From: an uncultured beta proteobacterium
Lineage (GTDB): Bacteria > Pseudomonadota > Gammaproteobacteria > Burkholderiales > Burkholderiaceae_C
NCBI GenBank assembly: GCA_903897005.1
Contig: CAITZZ010000203.1
Span: forward strand, 1-62,787
Direction: 5' to 3'
Length of the DNA: 62,787 nucleotides
A program made the translations under genes and the position numbers. This document shows, piece by piece, positions 17,656-25,396 of this stretch. The notes beneath the pieces were generated by a model. The model saw only the letters and a program-made list of their open reading frames with translations. It was not told where the DNA came from and searched no databases. Within the stretch, counting starts at the first letter, position 1; every line of letters begins with the position of its first letter.

Positions 17656-17669
17656 TTGCGCTAGATCAA
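17656..17669 (+). promoter_or_regulatory. FNR-like box upstream of the second small cytochrome
   Basis: TTGCGCTAGATCAA matches TTGAT-N4-ATCAA except for two bases in the first half-site. It lies about 155 bp upstream of the cytochrome start at 17826. No -10 is evident at the spacing used by the decaheme genes, so this call is weaker. Confidence 0.45.
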
Positions 17670-17825
17670 AGTCTCTGCACTTAGGGTGAGTCCGAACGGA
17701 TTATTGAAAATGGGCTGCTAAGATGCCACGCTGGATTTGCGCAGTCGTTCATTTTCAAGAAATGACGCGCGGAGATGAGACCGTGGCACCGCCACACAAC
17801 CCTTTTTCTTTTTAGGATGATCAGA

Positions 17826-18155
17826 ATGAAGATTCTTTCGACCCTGCTCGTGGCCGCTGGCCTGATGACGGCTTCTGTTGCCTTTGCTGCTGTGGACGCC
17901 GATGCGGCCCAGGCCCTGCTGAAAAAGAGCGATTGCATGAAGTGCCACGCTCTGGACAAGAAAAAAGACGGCCCGGCTTACAAGGAAGTTGCCAAGAAGT
18001 ACAAGGGCAAGGCTGACGCCGAAGACAAGATGATCAAGCACGTGACCCAGAGCCCGATGATCGAGATCGACGGCAAGAAGGAAGAGCACAAGTCGGTCAA
18101 GACCAAGGATGCGGCTGAAATCAAGAACATGGTTCAGTGGATCCTGTCACTGTAA
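17826..18155 (+). CDS. Small periplasmic monoheme c-type cytochrome (second paralogue)
   Basis: I chose the ATG at 17826 (AGGA RBS 8 bp upstream, followed directly by a signal peptide MKILSTLLVAAGLMTASVAFA) over the ORF-track start, which adds 17 implausible residues. The product is 109 residues with one heme site CMKCH. It parallels the cytochrome at 1409: both have 'YKGKADA/G', 'EEHK' and a C-terminal 'W(I/V)L'. This copy does contain methionines (SPM), so the axial ligand is ambiguous, but the conserved His in EEHK favours bis-His. It leads into the two NapC/NirT genes and may be their periplasmic partner. Confidence 0.9.
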   Translation: MKILSTLLVAAGLMTASVAFAAVDADAAQALLKKSDCMKCHALDKKKDGPAYKEVAKKYKGKADAEDKMIKHVTQSPMIEIDGKKEEHKSVKTKDAAEIKNMVQWILSL

Positions 18156-18239
18156 TCGTTTGAGGGTTTGACACGCATCACGGCGCCACGGCTTGACTGA
18201 TGGCCGCCCCGATGCGTGTTTTCTTTGAAGGAATGGCAT

Positions 18240-18860
18240 ATGCCTAAGAGATTATTCGCCAAGGTGCAACGGATGGTGACCGGCAACTCGGCCATCAAGG
18301 TCTTGCTTGGGGGCTTTGCCATGGGCATCATCGGCATGAGCCTGTTTGGTACCAGCATGATCTACACCGGCACCGAACAGTTCTGCGCCAACAATTGCCA
18401 CGAGATGGCGAACAACACCACAAAGGAGTACCGGGACACGATTCACGACAGGAACCGCACCGGTGTGCGTGCCATTTGTGCCGACTGCCACGTGCCGCAC
18501 GCCCCGGTACCACTCTATGTCGCCAAGATGGGGGCACTGAACGACTTGTGGAGCCATCACGTGACGAAGTCAGTGGATACACCAGAAAAGTTTGACGCGC
18601 AGCGCCCCATGATGGCGACCCGGGTCTGGACCTACATGAAGGGCAACGACTCACGTGAGTGCCGGTTCTGCCATGACGAGTCCAAGATGGATCCGGAAAA
18701 GCAGTCCGAAATGGCCAAAGCCCGCCACATCAAGGCCAAGAAGGAAAGAATGACCTGCATTGACTGCCATTACGGCATTGCGCACAAGGTGCCAGAGGGT
18801 CCGGGGCCACAGGAAATTGAAGTGGACAAGGCCTTCATTTCCAGAAGCTCGATTTTCTAA
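18240..18860 (+). CDS. NapC/NirT-family tetraheme quinol dehydrogenase (copy 1)
   Basis: The start at 18240 is preceded by GAAGGAA. The 206-residue protein has one N-terminal membrane helix (about residues 17-38) and a periplasmic tetraheme domain. Its heme motifs are CANNCH (about 49, a CX3CH variant followed by EM), CADCH (80), CRFCH (141) and CIDCH (173). NapC/NirT/CymA proteins oxidise membrane quinol and feed periplasmic electron carriers. Position after a small cytochrome and before a near-duplicate suggests this is a quinol-to-MtrA entry point. The expanded first heme motif is unusual for the family. Confidence 0.9.
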   Translation: MPKRLFAKVQRMVTGNSAIKVLLGGFAMGIIGMSLFGTSMIYTGTEQFCANNCHEMANNTTKEYRDTIHDRNRTGVRAICADCHVPHAPVPLYVAKMGALNDLWSHHVTKSVDTPEKFDAQRPMMATRVWTYMKGNDSRECRFCHDESKMDPEKQSEMAKARHIKAKKERMTCIDCHYGIAHKVPEGPGPQEIEVDKAFISRSSIF

Positions 18861-18928
18861 GGCACGCATTATTGCGACAGTTTCCCCGCGCAACCGCTGC
18901 GTTGCGCGCACCTGAGGAGTAGATTCAA

Positions 18929-19528
18929 ATGTCGAAGGTTATTCAGAAATTTCGGGCGCTGGGTTCGCGCCGGGGTTCGATCCTGGTGCTGGCGGTCGGC
19001 CTGATTCTTGGCTTGGCCGTGTTTTTCTCGGCCGGCTCCTTCATGGTCTACGCCAACTCAGAGAAGTTCTGCGCCACCTCCTGCCACGAGATGAGCTATC
19101 TGGCGGTTGAGCACAAGGGCACGATTCACGACAAGAACCGCACCGGCGTGCGTGCCACCTGCAACGACTGCCATGTGCCGCACGGTTACATCACCAATTA
19201 CCTGGCCAAGCTCAATCTGTTCAACGACTATTGGGGTCACTTTGTCACGCGTTCGATAGACACCAAGGAAAAATTTGAAGCCAAGCGCTCCGAACTGGCC
19301 GTCAAGGTCTGGGTCTACATGAAGCAGAACGACTCGCGCGAGTGCCGGCATTGCCACACCACGGCCAAGATGGATCCTGACAAGCAGACCGAAAAGGCCA
19401 GGGCACGGCATGAAAAGCTGCGCACCGAGGGTCTGACCTGTATTGATTGCCACTTTGCCATTGCCCATACCGAGCCCAGTGGCCCGGGACCAAAGGAACT
19501 GTTTGCCACCGGTCCGGCCAAGAAATAA
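18929..19528 (+). CDS. NapC/NirT-family tetraheme quinol dehydrogenase (copy 2)
   Basis: This 199-residue paralogue lies 68 bp after copy 1, with RBS GAGGAG. It has an N-terminal membrane anchor (about 18-38) and hemes at CATSCH (about 48, again CX3CH followed by EM), CNDCH (78), CRHCH (139) and CIDCH (171). Shared blocks such as 'IHDKNRTGVRA', 'NDSRECR' and 'TCIDCH' show the pair arose by duplication. The second heme environment differs (VPHGYITNYLAKL against VPHAPVPLYVAKM). Two adjacent quinol dehydrogenases may serve different quinones or partners; that is inference. Confidence 0.9.
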   Translation: MSKVIQKFRALGSRRGSILVLAVGLILGLAVFFSAGSFMVYANSEKFCATSCHEMSYLAVEHKGTIHDKNRTGVRATCNDCHVPHGYITNYLAKLNLFNDYWGHFVTRSIDTKEKFEAKRSELAVKVWVYMKQNDSRECRHCHTTAKMDPDKQTEKARARHEKLRTEGLTCIDCHFAIAHTEPSGPGPKELFATGPAKK

Positions 19529-19540
19529 AAGGAAGTCATC

Positions 19541-19789
19541 ATGCTCATCGATTGCTACGAATGCAAAGCCAAGGTCAGCGACACGGCGGCGAGCTGCCCG
19601 CATTGCGGCGCCCTGCCGCTGGACTCGGACAAATCGCTGTCGGTCGCCGTGTCCGACCTGGACATGAAGTTCATGACGATTTTCTGGTTTCTGATCAAGG
19701 CCTCGGTGGCCGCCGTGCCAGCCTTGGTGGTTCTCTATACCGCCTCGACCGTGATCGGCGGCATCGTCACGCCTTTGCTGAACCGCTAA
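19541..19789 (+). CDS. Small zinc-ribbon membrane protein
   Basis: This 82-residue protein starts with two CXXC pairs (CYECKAKVSDTAASCPHCG), a rubredoxin-like or zinc-ribbon knuckle expected on the cytoplasmic side. One or two hydrophobic segments follow (about residues 46-76). It has its own RBS (AAGGAAG), 12 bp after the second NapC/NirT gene, and precedes the CbcL-like gene. The function is unknown; assembly or regulation of the neighbouring membrane cytochromes is possible but unsupported. Confidence 0.75.
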   Translation: MLIDCYECKAKVSDTAASCPHCGALPLDSDKSLSVAVSDLDMKFMTIFWFLIKASVAAVPALVVLYTASTVIGGIVTPLLNR

Positions 19790-19848
19790 GCCGGGTGGAG
19801 TGACTGGGCGTGCCTTGCCCGATTTCAAGATCGGCAATCGCGGCTCGT

Positions 19849-19862
19849 TTGATCTATGTCAT
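19849..19862 (+). promoter_or_regulatory. Weak FNR-like box upstream of the CbcL-like gene
   Basis: TTGATCTATGTCAT keeps the first half-site TTGAT and the same CTA spacer start as the decaheme promoters, but the second half-site is degenerate. It is 75 bp upstream of the start codon. Confidence 0.4.
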
Positions 19863-19936
19863 AGCTCTGTCACTCTTCCTCAGCGTGCGCAAGGCTGAAG
19901 TTACACTCGCTTTACTTATCTCCGGAGGTTCTTTAC

Positions 19937-21943
19937 ATGCGACTTGAGCGCTCGGTCCTGTCGACCATTTTTGCTTGTCTTGCGAGTGTTTTTCTGGCCC
20001 TCCCGGCTAGCGCCGCGCCAACGCCAGCGGCCCCTCCCTCACTTGATAACGCCACCTGTCTGACCTGCCATGACGGCAAGAAGGGCAAGCTCGAAGTTCC
20101 CGGATCCGACGGCAAGGCGCGCGCCCTGCGCAGCGTCGCCGGCGACAAGTTTGCCCAGAGCGTGCACGCCAACATGCAATGCGTGGCTTGCCACGCCGAC
20201 ATTGCAGACAACGCCGACAAGGCCAATGCCCACGTCAAGGACCCGGCACTGGCTCTGAAGAAGGTCGATTGCGCAGGCTGCCACACGGAGTTGTGGGAGC
20301 AGACCGAAAAGTTCGGCAAGGCTGCAGAGCGCCCGCGCCTGGGAGTGGTGGCCAAGAACATCGAGGCGTACAAGAAGTCCTTCCACGCACGTCCCAATTC
20401 AGACGACAAGACCAAGCCCAATGCCTCGTGCGACAGCTGCCACGATACGCACAGCTTCAGCGTGCCGGCCAAGGGCAGTCCACAGCGCACCCAGTGGCGT
20501 CTGCAGATTCCGACCGTCTGCGGCGCTTCCTGCCATACCGAACAGCTGGAAGCCTATCTGACCTCCGTCCACGGTCAGGAAAACAGCAAAAAACTGCTGG
20601 CGCAGGCTGCCGTCTGCTCCGACTGCCACACGGCGCACGGCATCACCAACACCTCGGGCGACGCCTTCAAGCTGACGGTATCGACCAGTTGCGGCAACTG
20701 CCACGTCGAGAAACTCGACACCTACAAGGACACCTTCCACGGCCAGATCAGTACGCTGGGCTATGCCTATACGGCCAAGTGCTACGACTGCCATGGCAGC
20801 CACCAGATCCTGAAGGTCAACGACCCGAAATCGATGGTCCATCCGAACAACCGGATGAAAACCTGCCAGACCTGCCACAACGCCAAGAAGGGCTTGCCTG
20901 ATGTGCCAGCAGCGTTCGCCAGTTATCAGCCGCACGGCAACGCCAACGATTTCAACAAATACCCGCAGATCTGGGTGGCCTGGCAAATCATGGTGCAGTT
21001 GCTGGTCGGCACCTTTGGCTTCTTCTGGCTGCATACCGCACTCTGGTTCTATCGCGAGTACAAGGAACGCAAGGATCGTGCTGGCAAACCGCACATCAAG
21101 CCTGACTCGGTGCCTGCGCAATTCAAGGGCAAGCACGTGCAGCGCTTCACTCCGGTCTGGCGCATCGCGCACCTGACTTTCGCGCTGAGCCTGATGGTGC
21201 TGACGCTGACCGGCATGCCGCTGTTCTACGCCGATGTCGGCTGGGCGCCGACCATCATGCGTGCGCTGGGTGGCCCGCACACGGCGGGTGTGATCCACCG
21301 CGTTGCTGCGGTGCTGTTTGCCGGTGTCTTCTTCTGGCACCTGATCTACATGACCTGGGGCATCATCCGCAACCGCAAGACCTTCAAGATCCTGGGCCCG
21401 AATTCCATGGTGCCCAATCTGCAGGACGGCAAGGACATGCTGGCCATGTTCCAGTGGTTCTTTGGCCAGGGTCCACGGCCCAAGTTCGACCGCTGGACTT
21501 ACTGGGAGAAGTTTGACTACTGGGCACCGTTCTGGGGCGTCACCATCATTGGTGTCAGCGGCCTGATCATGTGGCTGCCGGGCTTCTTCGGCGCCTTCCT
21601 GCCGGGCTGGGTTTTCAACGTGGCTGCCATCTTCCACGGTGAAGAAGCCTTCCTGGCGGTGGTGTTCCTGTTCACGGTGCACTTCTTCAACAACCACTTC
21701 CGTCCGGACAAGTTCCCGCTCGAAGTGGTGATGTTCACCGGCACCTTCTCGCTCGAAGAGTTCAAGCACGACCATGGCGTGGAATACCAGCGCCTGGTGG
21801 ACAGCGGCGAGCTGGAAAAATACCTGGTTGACGCTCCGTCGCCTGGCAAGCTGGCAGCCTCGAAAGTGTTGGGCTTTACCCTGATCACGTTCGGTCTGAC
21901 CTTGCTGACGCTGGTGGCGGTGGGCTTCTTCACGAGTCACTAA
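19937..21943 (+). CDS. CbcL-like fusion: multiheme cytochrome c and b-type membrane domain
   Basis: The 668-residue precursor has a signal peptide (…LPASAAP) and a periplasmic domain (about 40-315) with eight CXXCH motifs plus one CX3CH (CGASCH), nine c hemes in all. It then has a membrane domain of about six helices (roughly 351-662) related to the diheme b-type HydC/FdnI subunits, with helix histidines 'RIAHLT', 'VIHRV…FFWHL' and 'FTVHFFNNHF'. Geobacter CbcL has this architecture and oxidises menaquinol during low-potential Fe(III) reduction. RBS CCGGAGG precedes the ATG. A third quinol-to-periplasm route beside the two NapC/NirT genes is inferred. Confidence 0.85.
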   Translation: MRLERSVLSTIFACLASVFLALPASAAPTPAAPPSLDNATCLTCHDGKKGKLEVPGSDGKARALRSVAGDKFAQSVHANMQCVACHADIADNADKANAHVKDPALALKKVDCAGCHTELWEQTEKFGKAAERPRLGVVAKNIEAYKKSFHARPNSDDKTKPNASCDSCHDTHSFSVPAKGSPQRTQWRLQIPTVCGASCHTEQLEAYLTSVHGQENSKKLLAQAAVCSDCHTAHGITNTSGDAFKLTVSTSCGNCHVEKLDTYKDTFHGQISTLGYAYTAKCYDCHGSHQILKVNDPKSMVHPNNRMKTCQTCHNAKKGLPDVPAAFASYQPHGNANDFNKYPQIWVAWQIMVQLLVGTFGFFWLHTALWFYREYKERKDRAGKPHIKPDSVPAQFKGKHVQRFTPVWRIAHLTFALSLMVLTLTGMPLFYADVGWAPTIMRALGGPHTAGVIHRVAAVLFAGVFFWHLIYMTWGIIRNRKTFKILGPNSMVPNLQDGKDMLAMFQWFFGQGPRPKFDRWTYWEKFDYWAPFWGVTIIGVSGLIMWLPGFFGAFLPGWVFNVAAIFHGEEAFLAVVFLFTVHFFNNHFRPDKFPLEVVMFTGTFSLEEFKHDHGVEYQRLVDSGELEKYLVDAPSPGKLAASKVLGFTLITFGLTLLTLVAVGFFTSH

Positions 21944-21974
21944 AGCCGGGTTGCCATGGTGGGTTGTTGGTGGC

Positions 21975-22030
21975 TGTCATGCCGGACTTGATCCGGCATC
22001 CATGGATTGCGGGTCGAGCCCGCAATGACA
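21975..22030. repeat. Dispersed palindromic repeat, copy 1
   Basis: TGTCA…TGACA termini enclose two hairpins, ATGCCGGA/TCCGGCAT and ATTGCGGG/CCCGCAAT, joined by CATGG. Related copies lie near 26131, 28833 and 34545. It lies between the CbcL-like gene and frdA and may act as a REP-type element. Confidence 0.8.
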
Positions 22031-22073
22031 GAGTCTTGTTGGTTGGAATCACTTCGGTGATGGAAAGGAAGAA

Positions 22074-23831
22074 ATGGAAATAGTCAATACCGATGTCGTC
22101 ATCATTGGCGCGGGGGGCGCGGGTTTGCGCGCCGCCATCGCGCTGGCCGAGACCGACCCGAAGCTGAGCGTGGCCTTGATCTCCAAGGTCTACCCGATGC
22201 GCAGTCACACCTGCGCGGCCGAGGGCGGTGCTGCTGGCGTCATCAAGAAGGACGACAGTTTTGACCTGCACTTTGACGACACCGTAGGCGGTGGCGACTG
22301 GCTCTCCGACCAGGACTGCGTCGAGTACTTTGTGCACGAAGCACCGAAGGAACTGACGCAACTCGAACACTGGGGTTGCCCCTGGAACCGCGAGGCTGAC
22401 GGTTCGGTTGCCGTGCGCCCCTTTGGCGGCATGAAAAAGCAGCGCACCTGGTTTGCCGCTGACAAGTCAGGCTTTCACATTCTGCATACGCTGTTCCAGA
22501 CGACGCTGCAGTTCCCATCGATTCAGCGTTTTGACGAGTACTTTGCGCTCGATCTGCTGGTCGATGACGGTCGCTGCCAGGGCGTCACGGCGATGGAAAT
22601 GCGCAGTGGCATGATCAAACAGTTCCACGCCAAGTCCGTCATTATTTGTGGCGGCGGCGCCGGGCGCATGTTCCCCTTCAGCACCAACGGCGCCATCAAG
22701 ACCGGCGACGGCATGGCACTGGCTTACCGCGCTGGTGTGCCACTGAAGGACATGGAGTTTGTGCAGTACCACCCGACCGGTCTGCCCAATACCGGCAGTC
22801 TGCTGACCGAAGCCTGCCGTGGTGAAGGCGGCGTGCTGCTCAACAAGAATGGCCGGCGCTACCTGCAGGACTACGGCATGGGCCCGGAAACGCCACTGGG
22901 CAAACCGCAGCTCAAGACCATGGAACTCGGCCCGCGCGACCGCGTCAGCCAGGCCTACTGGCACGAACTGCAAAAGGGCAATACCGTGACGACGCCGTGG
23001 GGCGAGTGCGTGATGCTCGATATGCGCCACCTCGGTGAAAAATACATCGACGAGCGTCTGCCACTGGTGCGCGAACTCGGTATCGCCTACCTCGGTGTGG
23101 ACATCGCCAAGGAAGCGATCCCGATCCGTCCCGTGGTGCACTACATGATGGGTGGCATCTCCACCAACACCCAGGCCGCCACACAACTGCCGGGTCTCTT
23201 TGCCGCTGGCGAATGCGCCTGCGTCAGTCTGAACGGTGCAAACCGCCTGGGCTCCAATTCGCTGGTCGAACTGCTGGTCTTCGGCAAGAGCGCTGCGCTG
23301 TCGGCCATTGCCCACATGCAGGGTCTGCCCAAGCCCAATACGGCAGCGCTGCAGGCACGCGCCAACGAGTCGCAAGCGCGCGTGCGTGAACTGTTCTCGC
23401 GCACTGACGGCACCGAATCGATGTCCGGTCTGCGCAAGGAGATGATGGACACGATGGAGAAGAACGCCGGCCTGTACCGCGAAGAAATCGGTCTGAAGGA
23501 AGCGGTTGCCAAGCTCGCCGAGCTGCGCCAGCGCTACAACAAGATCGTGCTGCACGACAAGAGCAACGTCTTCAATACCGACCTGTTCCAGGTGCTCGAA
23601 CTTGGCTCCATGCTCGACTGCGCCGAGGCTCTCGCCGTCAGCGCGCTGGCACGCAAGGAATCACGCGGCGCACACCAGCGTCTGGACTACGTCGAGCGCG
23701 ACGACCAGACCTTCCTGCGTCACAGCATGGCTTTCTACCAGGGCCTGAACCCGCCGCGTCTGGACTATCTGGATGTGGTCATTACCAAATCGCCACCGGG
23801 CGTGCGTGACTACTCGGGAGACCACAAATGA
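22074..23831 (+). CDS. frdA: Fumarate reductase flavoprotein subunit
   Basis: The 585-residue protein matches FrdA of quinol:fumarate reductase. It has an N-terminal FAD-binding Rossmann motif 'VVIIGAGGAGLRAAIA', the FAD-linking His in 'YPMRSHTCAAEGG', substrate-site motifs 'EFVQYHPTGLP' and 'TEACRGEGG', and 'LFAAGECACVSLNGANRLGSNSL'. It catalyses fumarate reduction at the cytoplasmic face of the inner membrane. Separate C and D anchor genes downstream fit the E. coli-type FrdABCD rather than succinate dehydrogenase. The stop overlaps frdB by 4 bp. RBS AAAGGAAG precedes the start. Confidence 0.95.
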   Translation: MEIVNTDVVIIGAGGAGLRAAIALAETDPKLSVALISKVYPMRSHTCAAEGGAAGVIKKDDSFDLHFDDTVGGGDWLSDQDCVEYFVHEAPKELTQLEHWGCPWNREADGSVAVRPFGGMKKQRTWFAADKSGFHILHTLFQTTLQFPSIQRFDEYFALDLLVDDGRCQGVTAMEMRSGMIKQFHAKSVIICGGGAGRMFPFSTNGAIKTGDGMALAYRAGVPLKDMEFVQYHPTGLPNTGSLLTEACRGEGGVLLNKNGRRYLQDYGMGPETPLGKPQLKTMELGPRDRVSQAYWHELQKGNTVTTPWGECVMLDMRHLGEKYIDERLPLVRELGIAYLGVDIAKEAIPIRPVVHYMMGGISTNTQAATQLPGLFAAGECACVSLNGANRLGSNSLVELLVFGKSAALSAIAHMQGLPKPNTAALQARANESQARVRELFSRTDGTESMSGLRKEMMDTMEKNAGLYREEIGLKEAVAKLAELRQRYNKIVLHDKSNVFNTDLFQVLELGSMLDCAEALAVSALARKESRGAHQRLDYVERDDQTFLRHSMAFYQGLNPPRLDYLDVVITKSPPGVRDYSGDHK

Positions 23832-24580
23832 CACAGCTAAAAAAGAGGATGGTTCAGCTCGAAGTGCTGCGCTACGACCCCGAAAAGGACAAAGAGCCGC
23901 GTTTCCAGAGCTACACGGTTGAGTGCAACGAAGAGTGGGTGGTGCTGGACGCGCTCACGGCGGTCAAGGAGACCATAGACCCGACGCTCAACTTCCGCTG
24001 GTCCTGCCACATGGCGGTCTGCGGCAGCTGCGGCATGATGGTCAACGGTGAGCCGAAACTCTCCTGCCACGCTTTCCTGCGCTCCTACGAGGGCGTGATC
24101 CGGGTCGAGCCGCTTGCCAACTTCCCGATCGAGCGCGATCTGGTCACGGTGGCGGACGACTTCATTGACAAGCTCAAGCGCGTCAAGCCCTATCTGATCC
24201 CCAAGGAAAAGAAGAGCATCGCCGAGGGCGAGTACAAGCAGACACCGGCGCAACTGATGAAGTACCGCCAGTTCTCGATGTGCATCAACTGCATGCTGTG
24301 CTACGCCGCCTGCCCTGAATATGGCTTGCAGCCCAAGTTCATCGGTCCGGCAGCGATCACCCTGGCGCACCGCTACAACCAGGACTCGCGCGACGGTGGA
24401 CGCGATGAGCGCCAGGAAGTCATTGCGACCAACGAAGGCGTCTGGGAGTGCTCGTTTGTCGGCGCCTGCTCCGAAGTGTGTCCGAAGGCCGTCGATCCGG
24501 CCAGCGCATTGCAGCAGGTCAAGGTTGCCAGCACCATCGACTGGTTCAAGGAACATCTGTTACCCGGAGGCGCAAAATGA
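23828..24580 (+). CDS. frdB: Fumarate reductase iron-sulfur subunit
   Basis: The 250-residue subunit carries all three cluster motifs: [2Fe-2S] 'SCHMAVCGSCGMMVNGEPKLSC', [4Fe-4S] 'CINCMLCYAACP' and [3Fe-4S] 'CSFVGACSEVCPKAV'. It relays electrons from quinol in the membrane subunits to the FrdA flavin. It overlaps frdA and frdC by 4 bp on each side (ATGA), indicating translational coupling. Confidence 0.95.
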   Translation: MTQLKKRMVQLEVLRYDPEKDKEPRFQSYTVECNEEWVVLDALTAVKETIDPTLNFRWSCHMAVCGSCGMMVNGEPKLSCHAFLRSYEGVIRVEPLANFPIERDLVTVADDFIDKLKRVKPYLIPKEKKSIAEGEYKQTPAQLMKYRQFSMCINCMLCYAACPEYGLQPKFIGPAAITLAHRYNQDSRDGGRDERQEVIATNEGVWECSFVGACSEVCPKAVDPASALQQVKVASTIDWFKEHLLPGGAK

Positions 24581-24969
24581 GCCGCAAACCTTTTGTTCGC
24601 GAGGTCTCCAAGACCGGCTGGTACTTGAAGCATCCGCGCTATATGCGCTACATGTCGCGTGAAGTCACCTGCATCCCGATCGGCGCTTTTGCGCTGCTGC
24701 TGGTCTGTGCCGTCGAGCGTCTGGCCCAAGGGCAGCAAGCCTGGGACTCGTTCGTCGCAGCCCTCACCGGTCCCTGGAGTTTTCTGGGCATGGCGGTGAT
24801 CCTGGCTTTCGCAACCTACAACGCAACCAACTGGTTTAACGTGACGCCCAAGGCGATGCCGGTACAAACCGGCGAAGAGTTCCTGGATGGCAAGTACATT
24901 GTTGGTGCTCACTACGCGGTTTGGGCTGTAGCCACGCTGGTGGTCTTGTTTTTCGCAGGAGTGCTGTAA
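24577..24969 (+). CDS. frdC: Fumarate reductase membrane subunit C
   Basis: The start at 24577 overlaps the frdB stop and follows GGAGGC; the ORF-track start at 24448 lies inside frdB. The 130-residue protein has three predicted membrane helices and the FrdC-like opening 'SRKPFVREVSKTGWYLKHPRYMRYMSREVTCIPIGAFAL'. It anchors FrdAB and helps form the quinol sites. With frdD it defines a heme-free, E. coli-type anchor. Confidence 0.93.
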   Translation: MSRKPFVREVSKTGWYLKHPRYMRYMSREVTCIPIGAFALLLVCAVERLAQGQQAWDSFVAALTGPWSFLGMAVILAFATYNATNWFNVTPKAMPVQTGEEFLDGKYIVGAHYAVWAVATLVVLFFAGVL

Positions 24970-24971
24970 CC

Positions 24972-25313
24972 ATGGCCAAGTCGAATAAACCCATCTTCTG
25001 GAGCCTGTTTGCCGCCGGCGGTACGCTGGCCGCCTTTCTGGCACCAGTGCTGGCGCTGCTGTTCCTGATGCTCTCGCTGGGCCACGCGCCCGATCTGCTG
25101 AGCTACGCCAGGCTCCACGCTTTTGCCGCACACTGGTTTGGCAAGCTGTTCCTGCTGGGCGTGATCACGCTCTTTCTGTGGCATGCGGCGCACCGCCTGC
25201 GCGTCACCTTTTTTGACTTCGGCCTGCGCAAAGACTCGCTGGTGGCCATCGTCGTCTACCTGGTGGCCGGCATTGGCACCATCGTGACGGCTCTGGCACT
25301 GCTGCGCATCTGA
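24972..25313 (+). CDS. frdD: Fumarate reductase membrane subunit D
   Basis: The start at 24972 is 2 bp after the frdC stop; the upstream in-frame codons of the ORF track lie within frdC. The 113-residue protein has three hydrophobic helices and the FrdD pattern 'KPIFWSLFAAGGTLAAFLAP' and 'HRLRVTFFDFGL'. It completes the FrdABCD complex. Tandem hairpins follow 29 bp downstream. Confidence 0.92.
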   Translation: MAKSNKPIFWSLFAAGGTLAAFLAPVLALLFLMLSLGHAPDLLSYARLHAFAAHWFGKLFLLGVITLFLWHAAHRLRVTFFDFGLRKDSLVAIVVYLVAGIGTIVTALALLRI

Positions 25314-25341
25314 CCGATCTGGTTTAAGATAGGCGCATGAA

Positions 25342-25386
25342 CCCGGGCTGCCGTGGCCCGGGAGCCCCCTTTGGGGGCTTTTTTTT
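25342..25386 (+). terminator. Tandem hairpins with T-tract between frdD and rquA
   Basis: CCCGGGC-tgccgtg-GCCCGGG (25342-25362) is followed at once by AGCCCCC-ttt-GGGGGCT and a run of eight T residues (25363-25386). The second hairpin is a good intrinsic terminator or attenuator and sits only 10 bp before the likely rquA start. Confidence 0.85.
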
Positions 25387-25396
25387 AAGGTTTTTT

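Noticed and set aside
20399-21940. 513-codon minus-strand frame opposite the CbcL-like gene
   Set aside because: It is antisense to a protein with a signal peptide, nine heme motifs and membrane helices; its composition (Gln/Arg/His-rich) is typical of a shadow frame.
22074-25313. frdABCD considered as succinate dehydrogenase (sdh)
   Set aside because: Two short heme-free anchors in C-D order after A-B, and the E. coli FrdA-like sequence, fit quinol:fumarate reductase better; Sdh operons in this group usually read C-D-A-B.
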